This document shows, in pieces, positions 5,367-11,523 of a DNA stretch of 11,523 nt. The number at the start of each line of letters is the position of its first letter. The first letter of the stretch is position 1. The stretch is from an uncultured Roseburia sp. (GTDB taxonomy: Bacteria > Bacillota > Clostridia > Lachnospirales > Lachnospiraceae). The position numbers and the translations under genes were made by a program. The stretch lies in assembly GCA_934292805.1 (NCBI GenBank), contig CAKQXQ010000062.1:1-11523 (forward strand). The letters run 5' to 3'. A model generated the notes under the pieces. The model had not been told where the DNA came from. It saw nothing but the letters and a program-made list of their open reading frames with translations, and searched no databases.

Positions 5367-7763
5367 ATGAGTTTAAAATATGGGGAAATCATAAAACAGA
5401 TGTCTCTGGAAGAAAAAGCATTAATGATGTCCGGAAAAAACACATGGGAAACCGTTGATTTTGAGAAATATGGTATTCCGTCCATGATGATGTCTGATGG
5501 ACCTCACGGATTAAGAAGACAGGCCGGTGCAGGTGATCACCTTGGATTAAACGGAAGCCTTCCGGCAACCTGTTTCCCGACAGCTGCAACAATTGCAAAC
5601 AGCTGGGATGAGAAATTAGGAGAAGAGATCGGTGAGGCACTTGCAGAAGAAGCGGTAACTATGGACGTCAATGTTATTTTAGGACCAGGTCTTAACATTA
5701 AGAGAAGCCCACTCTGCGGACGTAACTTCGAGTATTTTTCTGAAGATCCATATCATGCAGGTAAAATGGCAGCTGCCTATGTAAAAGGTATTCAGAGCAA
5801 AGGAATCTCTGCATGTCCGAAGCACTTCGCAGCAAACAGCCAGGAGCTTCGTCGTATGGCAAGTGACTCTGTTGTAGATGAGCGTACTTTCAGAGAAATT
5901 TATACAACCGGATTTGAGATTGCGATCAAAGAAGGAAAAGCAAAATCCATTATGTCTTCTTATAATGAGATCAATGGTGTCTATGCAAATGAGAACCGTC
6001 ATATGCTGCAGGAAATTCTTGTAGATGAATGGGGCTTTGACGGATATGTTGTATCTGACTGGGGTGGAAGTAACGACCATGCACTTGGCGTTATGAACGG
6101 AAGCCATCTTGAGATGCCGGGTACAGGAAAGTCCGGCATGCGTGATATTGTCCATGCAGTAAAAGAAGGAACATTACCGGAAGAAGTATTAGACCAGAGA
6201 CTGGATGAGTTGTTAAATGTTATTTTTGCAACACATCAGGCAACTGTTGATGGAAAAGGAAAACAGTTTGACATCGAAGGCCATCATGCATTAGCAAGAA
6301 AGGCAGCAGAGGAAAGTGTTGTTTTACTGAAAAATAAAGATGATATCCTTCCATTAAAACCGGGTACAAAAGTTGCAGTGATCGGAGATTTTGCAAAGAC
6401 CCCACGTTATCAGGGAGCAGGATCTTCCCTTGTAAATCCTACAAAACAGCCGGAAGCAATTCTTGATGTGATAAATGAAAGTGGTCTTGTGATGACTGCT
6501 TATGAGCAGGGATATGTAAGAAACCGCAAACCGAATGCAACACTTGCAAAATCAGCAGTAGAAGCAGCGAAGAATGCAGATGTTGTTCTTGTTTTTGCAG
6601 GACTGGATGAGATCAGTGAGTCTGAAGGACTTGACCGTACACATATGCATATGCCACAGGCACAGAACGAACTGATCGATGAGATCACAGCAGTGAATTC
6701 CAATGTAGTAGTTGTTCTTTCAGCAGGATCATCTATCGAGATCCCATGGTTTGACTATGTAAAAGGTATTGTTCACGGATATCTCGGAGGCCAGGCAGGA
6801 GCTTCGGCGATGATGAATGTCCTTACAGGAAAGGCATGCCCATCCGGTAAACTGAACGAGACATATCCACTCCATTATGAAGATACACCAGCATTTCATT
6901 ACTATCCAAGTAAAGAACGAAGCAGTGAGTACCGCGAATCACTTTACGTTGGATACCGTTATTATACAACAGTCGGCAAAAAAGTCCGTTTCCCATTCGG
7001 TTATGGATTAAGCTATACAAAATTTGCATACAAAAACCTTCGCGTAGAGAAGGATGGAGTTACATTTACAATTGAAAATACCGGTTCTGTAACAGGTGCA
7101 GAGGTTGCACAGCTTTATGTCGGAAAACAGTCAGAAACAATTTTCCGCCCGGTGCGTGAACTGAAAGGATTTGCACGTGTGACAGTTGCTCCGGGAGAAG
7201 AAAAGGAAGTACATATTCCATTTGACGATAAGACATTCCGTTTCTATGATACAAGAACATATACCTGGGAAGTTGAATCCGGTACATATCAGATCATGAT
7301 CGGAACAGACGCAGAGACTATGGTACTGGAAGGCTCCTTAGAGGTTGCCGGAACCGTAGCAGAGGGCGGATACAGCAAAGAGATTTTACCGGAATACTTC
7401 AGTGGTAAAATTGAAAATGTGGATGACATCGAGTACCGCGAGCTTTACGGACGTGAGATCCCGGACGGAAGCTGGAGCGGTGAGATCCAGATGAATGATG
7501 CAGTATGTCAGCTTTATTATGGAAAGGGAATTTTTGGAAAACTTTTCTACGGAGTATTGAAATTACTTCTTAAGATCAGTGAATGGCAGGGAAAACCGAA
7601 CTTAAATGTTCTGTTCAACTACAACATGCCAATCCGTGGTTATGCGAAGATGACAGGCGGATTCGTTACAATGGAGATGGCTAGAGCATTGACAGAGATG
7701 GCAAACGGCCACAGGATCAAAGGAACTGCACATCTGATCAAAGCGGCAGTGAAAAGAGATTAA
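5367..7763 (+). CDS. Beta-glucosidase, glycoside hydrolase family 3
   Basis: This retaining exo-glycosidase removes terminal beta-linked glucose (or a related sugar) from oligosaccharides or glycosides. The 798 residues lack a signal peptide, so it acts inside the cell on imported sugars. The N-terminal TIM-barrel domain shows SDGPHGLR at 43-50, a GRNFEYFSEDP segment near 115-126, K152-H153 and the nucleophile D231 in VVSDWGG. The second alpha/beta domain carries SEGLDR, where E420 is the likely acid/base by analogy with other GH3 enzymes. A fibronectin-III-like domain spans about 555-640. A further C-terminal part of roughly 130 residues is typical of longer Clostridia members and has an amphipathic or hydrophobic stretch near 710-725. 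The ATG at 5367 follows AGGAG at 5354-5358. It is transcribed alone, between two terminators. A possible -10, TATAAA (5321-5326), has only a weak -35. Exact sugar specificity is unknown. Confidence 0.93.
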   Translation: MSLKYGEIIKQMSLEEKALMMSGKNTWETVDFEKYGIPSMMMSDGPHGLRRQAGAGDHLGLNGSLPATCFPTAATIANSWDEKLGEEIGEALAEEAVTMDVNVILGPGLNIKRSPLCGRNFEYFSEDPYHAGKMAAAYVKGIQSKGISACPKHFAANSQELRRMASDSVVDERTFREIYTTGFEIAIKEGKAKSIMSSYNEINGVYANENRHMLQEILVDEWGFDGYVVSDWGGSNDHALGVMNGSHLEMPGTGKSGMRDIVHAVKEGTLPEEVLDQRLDELLNVIFATHQATVDGKGKQFDIEGHHALARKAAEESVVLLKNKDDILPLKPGTKVAVIGDFAKTPRYQGAGSSLVNPTKQPEAILDVINESGLVMTAYEQGYVRNRKPNATLAKSAVEAAKNADVVLVFAGLDEISESEGLDRTHMHMPQAQNELIDEITAVNSNVVVVLSAGSSIEIPWFDYVKGIVHGYLGGQAGASAMMNVLTGKACPSGKLNETYPLHYEDTPAFHYYPSKERSSEYRESLYVGYRYYTTVGKKVRFPFGYGLSYTKFAYKNLRVEKDGVTFTIENTGSVTGAEVAQLYVGKQSETIFRPVRELKGFARVTVAPGEEKEVHIPFDDKTFRFYDTRTYTWEVESGTYQIMIGTDAETMVLEGSLEVAGTVAEGGYSKEILPEYFSGKIENVDDIEYRELYGREIPDGSWSGEIQMNDAVCQLYYGKGIFGKLFYGVLKLLLKISEWQGKPNLNVLFNYNMPIRGYAKMTGGFVTMEMARALTEMANGHRIKGTAHLIKAAVKRD

Positions 7764-7782
7764 TTTGATAGAGTGCCATGGA

Positions 7783-7821
7783 GTGTTCCGGAGAGTGAAA
7801 ACTTTCCGGAGCACTTTTTTT
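7783..7821 (+). terminator. Strong intrinsic terminator of the beta-glucosidase gene
   Basis: A 14-bp stem (7783-7796 with 7801-7814, including two G-T pairs) closes on a GAAA tetraloop and is followed by seven T's at 7815-7821. It lies 20 bases after the stop codon. Confidence 0.9.
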
Positions 7822-7881
7822 GCAATCTGCCAGTAAAGCTTGTGGTGCAATCTTAAAATAGAATGTAATTCTCCCTTAAAA

Positions 7882-7892
7882 TATGATATGAT
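7882..7892 (+). promoter_or_regulatory. Possible -10 elements for the lipoprotein operon
   Basis: Two overlapping TATGAT hexamers (7882-7887 and 7887-7892) each match the sigma-A -10 at five of six positions. No good -35 sits 16-18 bases upstream, so the promoter may be weak or activator-dependent. It would give a leader of about 160 bases before the start codon at 8056. Confidence 0.35.
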
Positions 7893-7900
7893 TTAATAAG

Positions 7901-8030
7901 ACTGCCGAGCGAAGCGAGTGTAGATAACGATCATGAAGCTTTGCTTCATGATATAATGAGCGAAAGAGAGGAAAATACAAATTTATTTGTATTTGACGAA
8001 CGGCGAAATTATTGAGTGATGAAATCACGA
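7901..8030 (+). repeat. Multi-hairpin leader / palindromic repeat cluster
   Basis: Three perfect hairpins lie in a row: ATCATGAAGC (7930-7939) with GCTTCATGAT (7943-7952), AAATACAAA (7973-7981) with TTTGTATTT (7986-7994), and GTGAT (8016-8020) with ATCAC (8024-8028). GCCG (7904-7907) and CGGC (8001-8004) could close the group, and CGAGCGAAGCGAG lies next to the left end. No T-tract follows any stem, so these are not plain terminators. The block looks like a REP/MITE-type remnant or a structured 5' leader of the lipoprotein mRNA. Confidence 0.5.
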
Positions 8031-8055
8031 TATAAGAAAATGAGGAGATAATGTT

Positions 8056-9141
8056 ATGAGAAATAAATTTATAACGTTTATAGTGGCAGGTTTATTAATG
8101 ATATCGTTAGCCGCATGTGGAGAAAATAGGACATCAGATAACAGAGGCAGTGATACAAATCAGGATGACCGGAAAACAGAGGATACCATTCAGGATGCTG
8201 TAGAAGAAGGGAAAAGTGATGGCAACGAAAGCACAGAAAATAGTAGTGATGGGCAGAGCAAAGATCTGACATTTGCAGACCTTGCAAAATATTCATTCGA
8301 ATTCTGCAGTGGTGCAGGTGGATGGTCTACCGATTTTGAAATTGAAAAAGATGGTTCTTTTAAGGGATCGTATCATGATTCGGAGATGGGATCTACTGGG
8401 GATGGCTATGAGAATGGAACGATGTATATTTGTGACTTTTCAGGAGAATTTACAGAACTTACCAAAATCAATGATCACACTTATCAAATGAAAATGAAGA
8501 ATCTTACTTGTGATGGGACACCGGGAACAGAGGAAATTATAGATGGAATAAAGTATATTTCAGTAAGTGAAGTATATGGATTGGAAGGAACGGATACCTT
8601 TAAAGTGTATCTTCCGGGTACACCAGTGAATGATTTATCAGAAGAGGTATATTTCTGGGTACAGTGGGCGAATGAAGATAGTGGGGAAGGAACGCAGGAT
8701 ACGTTGACGATTCCAATTATTGTAAATGAAGAGATGGAATATGGAATTTATTCCTTTGAAAGATCGACACCCTATGAGGAAGCGAGGGGTATATTCACTT
8801 CCTGCAAAGTGTCCTATGATGCAGCATCAGAGGAATTAAAAAAAGCAACCATGCAGTCCCGAATGGACGACTACGCCATGCAGATGTATGATGTCAGTGA
8901 TTCTTGTTTGAATAAGATATGGAATCTTGTAAAATACAATACAAGTGAGGAAAAATTCAATGAGATACTCGCCGAGCAGAGAAAATGGATTGCAGACAAA
9001 GAAGCAGCAGGTAACGAAATCCTGGAACAAAATGATGGTTCTTCGGCACAGATGGACAGCTGCCTTATAATGGCAGAACTTACGATGGAACGTTGTGAAA
9101 AACTGATCGGGTATTTAAACGAACCGATGACATGTCCGTAG
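8056..9141 (+). CDS. Lipoprotein with LprI/DUF1311-like C-terminal domain
   Basis: This is a 361-residue secreted lipoprotein. A hydrophobic N-terminal signal ends in the lipobox LAAC with the lipidated Cys at residue 21. It is followed by a Ser/Asp/Asn/Glu-rich linker to about residue 70, typical of surface lipoproteins in Firmicutes. The middle part is unrecognised. The last 100 residues carry EQRKWI at 307-312 and a later Cys/Arg-containing helix (TMERCEKLIGYL), which resemble the DUF1311 (lysozyme inhibitor LprI-like) domain. That resemblance was judged by eye. Several Cys residues outside the lipobox could form disulfides. The ATG at 8056 follows GAGGAG at 8042-8047. The response regulator gene starts 37 bases after the stop with no terminator between, so the lipoprotein is probably part of the signalling operon, perhaps as an extracytoplasmic sensor or an output. 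Confidence 0.8.
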   Translation: MRNKFITFIVAGLLMISLAACGENRTSDNRGSDTNQDDRKTEDTIQDAVEEGKSDGNESTENSSDGQSKDLTFADLAKYSFEFCSGAGGWSTDFEIEKDGSFKGSYHDSEMGSTGDGYENGTMYICDFSGEFTELTKINDHTYQMKMKNLTCDGTPGTEEIIDGIKYISVSEVYGLEGTDTFKVYLPGTPVNDLSEEVYFWVQWANEDSGEGTQDTLTIPIIVNEEMEYGIYSFERSTPYEEARGIFTSCKVSYDAASEELKKATMQSRMDDYAMQMYDVSDSCLNKIWNLVKYNTSEEKFNEILAEQRKWIADKEAAGNEILEQNDGSSAQMDSCLIMAELTMERCEKLIGYLNEPMTCP

Positions 9142-9178
9142 GTTATGAAATTGTGTTCAGAACAGAAGGGATATTACG

Positions 9179-9889
9179 ATGATAAATATCGCAATTGTAG
9201 AAGATGAGGAGCTGTATGCGAAGCAGCTTCAGGAATTTTTACATCAATATGAAAAAGAAAATGGTGAGATTTTTAATATCACCGTTTACACGGATGGAGA
9301 TCAGATCGTTCATAAGTATAAGTCACAGTTTGACATTATCCTGATGGATGTAGAGATGAAGTTCATGGATGGAATGTCGGCAGCAGAGGAAATCCGCAAA
9401 ATAGATACAGAAGTTGTCATTATTTTCATTACGAATATGGCACAATACGCGATCAGAGGTTATGCAGTGGATGCACTGGATTATGTGTTAAAACCGGTGT
9501 CGTATTTTGCTTTTTCACAGCGTCTGAACCGTGCGATCGGCCGCATGAAGAAGCGGGAACAGAAGGTGATTACCGTCAATATCAAGGGCGGTGCTGTCAG
9601 GATCAATATCGCCAATATATATTATATCGAGAGTCAGGGGCATACGCTTGTGCTGCATACGATCCTTGGAGATTATGAGTCAGCCGGAACGATGAAAGAG
9701 GTAGAGGAAAAACTGGCAGATCTTAATTTCTGTCGTGGTAACAAAGGATATCTGATCAATCTGCAGCATGTGGATGGGATCCAGGATGGGTGTGCCATGG
9801 TAAAAGGAGAGCCGCTTCTTTTAAGCCGCTCCAGGAAAAAAGAATTCATGGAAGCATTGACGAATTACTGGGGAGAGGTAGTAAAATGA
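9179..9889 (+). CDS. LytTR-family response regulator (AgrA/LytR-like)
   Basis: This DNA-binding response regulator has 236 residues. The receiver domain (about 1-120) has the acidic pocket E8-D9, the phospho-acceptor D57 in LMDVEM, the switch residue T85 and K105 in the VLKP motif, so all key residues are intact. The C-terminal LytTR domain (about 134-232) is the beta-rich DNA-binding fold that recognises two direct half-sites about two helical turns apart. The ATG at 9179 follows AGAAGGG at 9164-9170. It overlaps the kinase gene by four bases (ATGA), which indicates translational coupling and a cognate pair. Candidate target repeats are at 11299-11334 and 5207-5238. Confidence 0.95.
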   Translation: MINIAIVEDEELYAKQLQEFLHQYEKENGEIFNITVYTDGDQIVHKYKSQFDIILMDVEMKFMDGMSAAEEIRKIDTEVVIIFITNMAQYAIRGYAVDALDYVLKPVSYFAFSQRLNRAIGRMKKREQKVITVNIKGGAVRINIANIYYIESQGHTLVLHTILGDYESAGTMKEVEEKLADLNFCRGNKGYLINLQHVDGIQDGCAMVKGEPLLLSRSRKKEFMEALTNYWGEVVK

Positions 9890-11214
9890 TGGATAATTTA
9901 ATGCCGGATATTCCACGAATCTATACGGCAATTGCAGAATGGGCAGCGTGTATCATATTTATCATTTCTTTGAAAAAGAGATACAATTGGTGGAAGACAG
10001 GATGTATTGTGACCGGAATGTTCATCGTGCAGTGTCTGTTTCTGGTTACAACCGGAGATGTGCCGATTTTTTTCTGGATCCCATGTATGATCATTGCAGT
10101 AATGCTTATGATCGGTTTTATTTATTTTTGCTGCGATATTAATTTCCGGGATGCCGGATATTTCGGGACCATCGCATTTGTTGTTGCCGAATTTATGGCA
10201 TCATTGGAATGGCAGATCATGTGCACGATCCTGGTGGATCGACCGCTGGGCAGAATGACAGGAGCACTGGCTCTTATTGTAATATATGGAGTGACTGCCT
10301 GGATCCTATGGAGAATTTTGCATACGCACTTACCAAAGGATGGAGATCTGGATATTAGCATAAAAGAATATTTTTCTGCTCTGCTGATCGGAATCTCTGT
10401 ATTTGCAGTGAGCAATTTAAGCTTTCTTTCTATAGAAGGAATAACAGGAGAAGGATATGAGACCGGAATCGGACAGATCCGTACGATCGTTGATCTCGGA
10501 GGAATCGCAGTTTTGTATGCACATCTCATTCAATGCGGAGAGCTGCGTGTGAAGAGGGAACTGGAAGCTGTCCAGAATGTACTTCAGAACCAGTATATCC
10601 AGTATAAGCAGTCAAGGGAGAGCATTGATCTGATCAATTATAAATATCATGACTTAAAGCATCAGATCGCAGTGCTTCGGAGTGAAACTGATCCGCAAAA
10701 GCGTAACGAATTTCTGAACCGTATGGAAGATGAGATTAAGCAGTATGAGGCACAGAATAAAACGGGAAACAAAGTGCTTGATACAGTCCTTACGAGCAAG
10801 AGCCTCTATTGTGCAAAGCACGATATTACATTTACCTGTGTAGCCGATGGAACACTGCTTGAGTTTATGGATATTATGGATATTTGCAGCATTTTCGGAA
10901 ATGCACTTGACAATGCGATCGAGTGCGAACTCAAGATTGCTGACAAAGAAAAACGTCTGATCCATGTAACAGTGTCCCAGCAGAAGAAATTCCTGATCCT
11001 GCGTTTTGAAAACTATTATGAAGGGGATCTGAAAATGAAGGAAGGACGTCTTCTCACGACGAAAAAAGAAAAGGCATTTCATGGATATGGGATTAAGAGT
11101 ATCCGCTATACAGTGAATAAGTACGATGGAGCAGTCAGCATTGATACGAAAGAAAACTGGTTTGAGTTAAAAGTGTTGATCCCGATAAAAAAAGAAACAG
11201 GAAGTACCAAATAG
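9886..11214 (+). CDS. AgrC-like sensor histidine kinase (GHKL ATPase)
   Basis: This membrane sensor kinase should phosphorylate the LytTR regulator encoded just upstream. Counting from the ATG at 9886 it has 442 residues. The first 220 or so hold six or seven hydrophobic segments, the polytopic sensor type seen in peptide-sensing AgrC kinases. A helical dimerisation region carries YHDLKHQ, with H255 the likely phosphorylated residue. The ATPase part lacks the classic HisKA form and has an N-box with N343 (GNALDNAIE) and a G-box GYGIKS, as in GHKL kinases of the LytTR class. The open frame extends upstream to 9790 inside the regulator gene, but the ATG at 9886 is chosen: it overlaps the regulator stop as ATGA and follows GGGAGAGG at 9871-9878. 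No agrB or agrD is seen upstream, so the signal is unknown. Confidence 0.92.
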   Translation: MMDNLMPDIPRIYTAIAEWAACIIFIISLKKRYNWWKTGCIVTGMFIVQCLFLVTTGDVPIFFWIPCMIIAVMLMIGFIYFCCDINFRDAGYFGTIAFVVAEFMASLEWQIMCTILVDRPLGRMTGALALIVIYGVTAWILWRILHTHLPKDGDLDISIKEYFSALLIGISVFAVSNLSFLSIEGITGEGYETGIGQIRTIVDLGGIAVLYAHLIQCGELRVKRELEAVQNVLQNQYIQYKQSRESIDLINYKYHDLKHQIAVLRSETDPQKRNEFLNRMEDEIKQYEAQNKTGNKVLDTVLTSKSLYCAKHDITFTCVADGTLLEFMDIMDICSIFGNALDNAIECELKIADKEKRLIHVTVSQQKKFLILRFENYYEGDLKMKEGRLLTTKKEKAFHGYGIKSIRYTVNKYDGAVSIDTKENWFELKVLIPIKKETGSTK

Positions 11215-11232
11215 AACATAATTATGTAAACC

Positions 11233-11275
11233 AAAAGACTTGTTTTGTTGAATTTACACAAAAACAAGTCTTTTT
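11233..11275 (+). terminator. Intrinsic terminator of the two-component operon
   Basis: AAAAGACTTGTTTT (11233-11246) pairs perfectly over 14 bp with its complement at 11261-11274 around a 14-base loop, and the arm ends in a T run at 11271-11275. It starts 19 bases after the kinase stop codon. The A/T symmetry could allow use from both sides. Confidence 0.75.
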
Positions 11276-11276
11276 A

Positions 11277-11294
11277 ATTGTGCAAAAACACAAT
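11277..11294. promoter_or_regulatory. Inverted-repeat operator candidate
   Basis: ATTGTG (11277-11282) and CACAAT (11289-11294) form a perfect 6-bp dyad with a 6-base centre, just after the terminator and upstream of the direct repeats. It could be a repressor site or a chance palindrome in A-rich DNA. Confidence 0.25.
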
Positions 11295-11298
11295 ATAC

Positions 11299-11334
11299 TA
11301 TGCAGTTTATGCAAAAAAAATGCAGATTATGCAA
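11299..11334 (+). promoter_or_regulatory. Two 16-base direct repeats 20 bp apart, candidate LytTR operator
   Basis: TATGCAGTTTATGCAA (11299-11314) and AATGCAGATTATGCAA (11319-11334) match at 14 of 16 positions and start exactly 20 bp apart, about two turns of B-DNA. The cores GCAGTTTAT and GCAGATTAT match 8 and 7 of 9 positions of the AgrA-type half-site. They lie upstream of a possible -10 (TATGAT, 11357-11362) where an activator would bind, directly downstream of a LytTR regulator operon. A 20-bp period is one short of the usual 21-22. Confidence 0.45.
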
Positions 11335-11362
11335 TTTTTCCATAAGAAAAAGACTTTATGAT
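11335..11362 (+). promoter_or_regulatory. Candidate promoter of the truncated 3' gene
   Basis: TATGAT (11357-11362) is a good -10, but the hexamer 16 bases upstream (TTTTTC, 11335-11340) is a poor -35. A poor -35 next to direct repeats is what an activator-dependent promoter looks like. The leader to the ATG at 11418 would be about 50 bases. Confidence 0.4.
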
Positions 11363-11417
11363 AGATTATAACTACAAAGTCCGGAACGGACAAAATAAAT
11401 CTTGGGAGGATTTAGAA

Positions 11418-11523
11418 ATGATCGAGTTTATTATTTCGATTCTGGCTCCTATTTTAGGAGGCCTCGGTGTCAGTGAAGCAGACGTTACAACATATGTAAC
11501 AAACTGCAGCGGATACATTTATG
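11418..11523 (+). CDS. Start of an unidentified gene, cut by the window edge
   Basis: Only 35 codons are visible. The ATG at 11418 follows a good Shine-Dalgarno, GGGAGG, at 11404-11409. The product begins MIEFIISILAPILGGLGVSE, a hydrophobic N-terminal helix, continues with a polar stretch, and has one Cys at residue 30 (TNCSGYIY) before the window ends. Two readings are possible. It may be the membrane anchor of a larger protein, for example a surface glycosidase. It may instead be a short AgrD-like peptide precursor, given the hydrophobic helix, the later Cys followed by aromatic residues, and the AgrC/AgrA-type pair just upstream. Neither can be settled here. Confidence 0.7.
   Translation, partial: MIEFIISILAPILGGLGVSEADVTTYVTNCSGYIY

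Noticed and set aside
5767..6155. Minus-strand open frame within the beta-glucosidase gene
   Set aside because: It is a shadow frame. The + strand frame contains the GH3 catalytic motifs, and the minus frame has no plausible start signal or recognisable domain.
9790..9885. Kinase start at 9790 inside the response regulator gene
   Set aside because: This would create a 100-base overlap. The ATG at 9886 has a ribosome binding site and the standard ATGA coupling.

Overview
The window looks like chromosomal DNA from a gut-type Firmicute, most likely a Lachnospiraceae member (Blautia / Ruminococcus / Dorea-like). That assignment is inference. It rests on moderately AT-rich DNA, strong AGGAGG-type ribosome binding sites, A-rich intergenic DNA, a class of MetRS with a C-terminal EMAP-II-like domain, a cytoplasmic GH3 beta-glucosidase and an AgrC/AgrA-type two-component pair. 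All convincing genes are on the + strand. No tRNA, rRNA, CRISPR array or transposase gene was seen.

Layout. (1) 27-995 is a CaCA-family Na+/Ca2+ antiporter. It is followed by an excellent sigma-A promoter (1045-1073) and a small coiled-coil/zinc-ribbon protein (1119-1523). (2) 1524-2291 is a 768-base stretch with no intact gene. It holds a good promoter (1544-1572), about 370 bases with many short hairpins and only a broken reading frame, and a textbook terminator (1954-1988), so it may be an independent RNA or a dead gene. A 235-bp MITE-like palindromic element (2001-2235) with 23-bp imperfect terminal inverted repeats and a 7-bp direct repeat sits directly upstream of metG. (3) 2292-5204 holds metG and, 42 bases later, an HGGG/GDSAG alpha/beta hydrolase, probably co-transcribed. 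(4) A long hairpin (5255-5316) separates these from a GH3 beta-glucosidase (5367-7763), which ends in its own strong terminator. (5) 7815-8055 is a promoter plus a leader with several perfect hairpins. It leads into a probable three-gene operon: a lipoprotein with an LprI/DUF1311-like C-terminus (8056-9141), a LytTR response regulator (9179-9889) and an AgrC-like GHKL histidine kinase (9886-11214). The last two overlap by four bases. (6) After a terminator (11233-11275) comes a repeat-rich promoter region and the start of a gene cut by the window edge (11418 onward).

How it may fit together. The lipoprotein, regulator and kinase look like a cell-surface sensing module. The DNA just downstream carries two 16-base near-identical repeats exactly 20 bp apart, which resemble LytTR-type half-sites. 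The first repeat recurs (20 of 21 bases, counting adjoining A's) between the hydrolase and the beta-glucosidase, where a second half-site-like sequence lies 21 bp on. This suggests, by inference only, that the system controls the truncated downstream gene and perhaps the beta-glucosidase locus.
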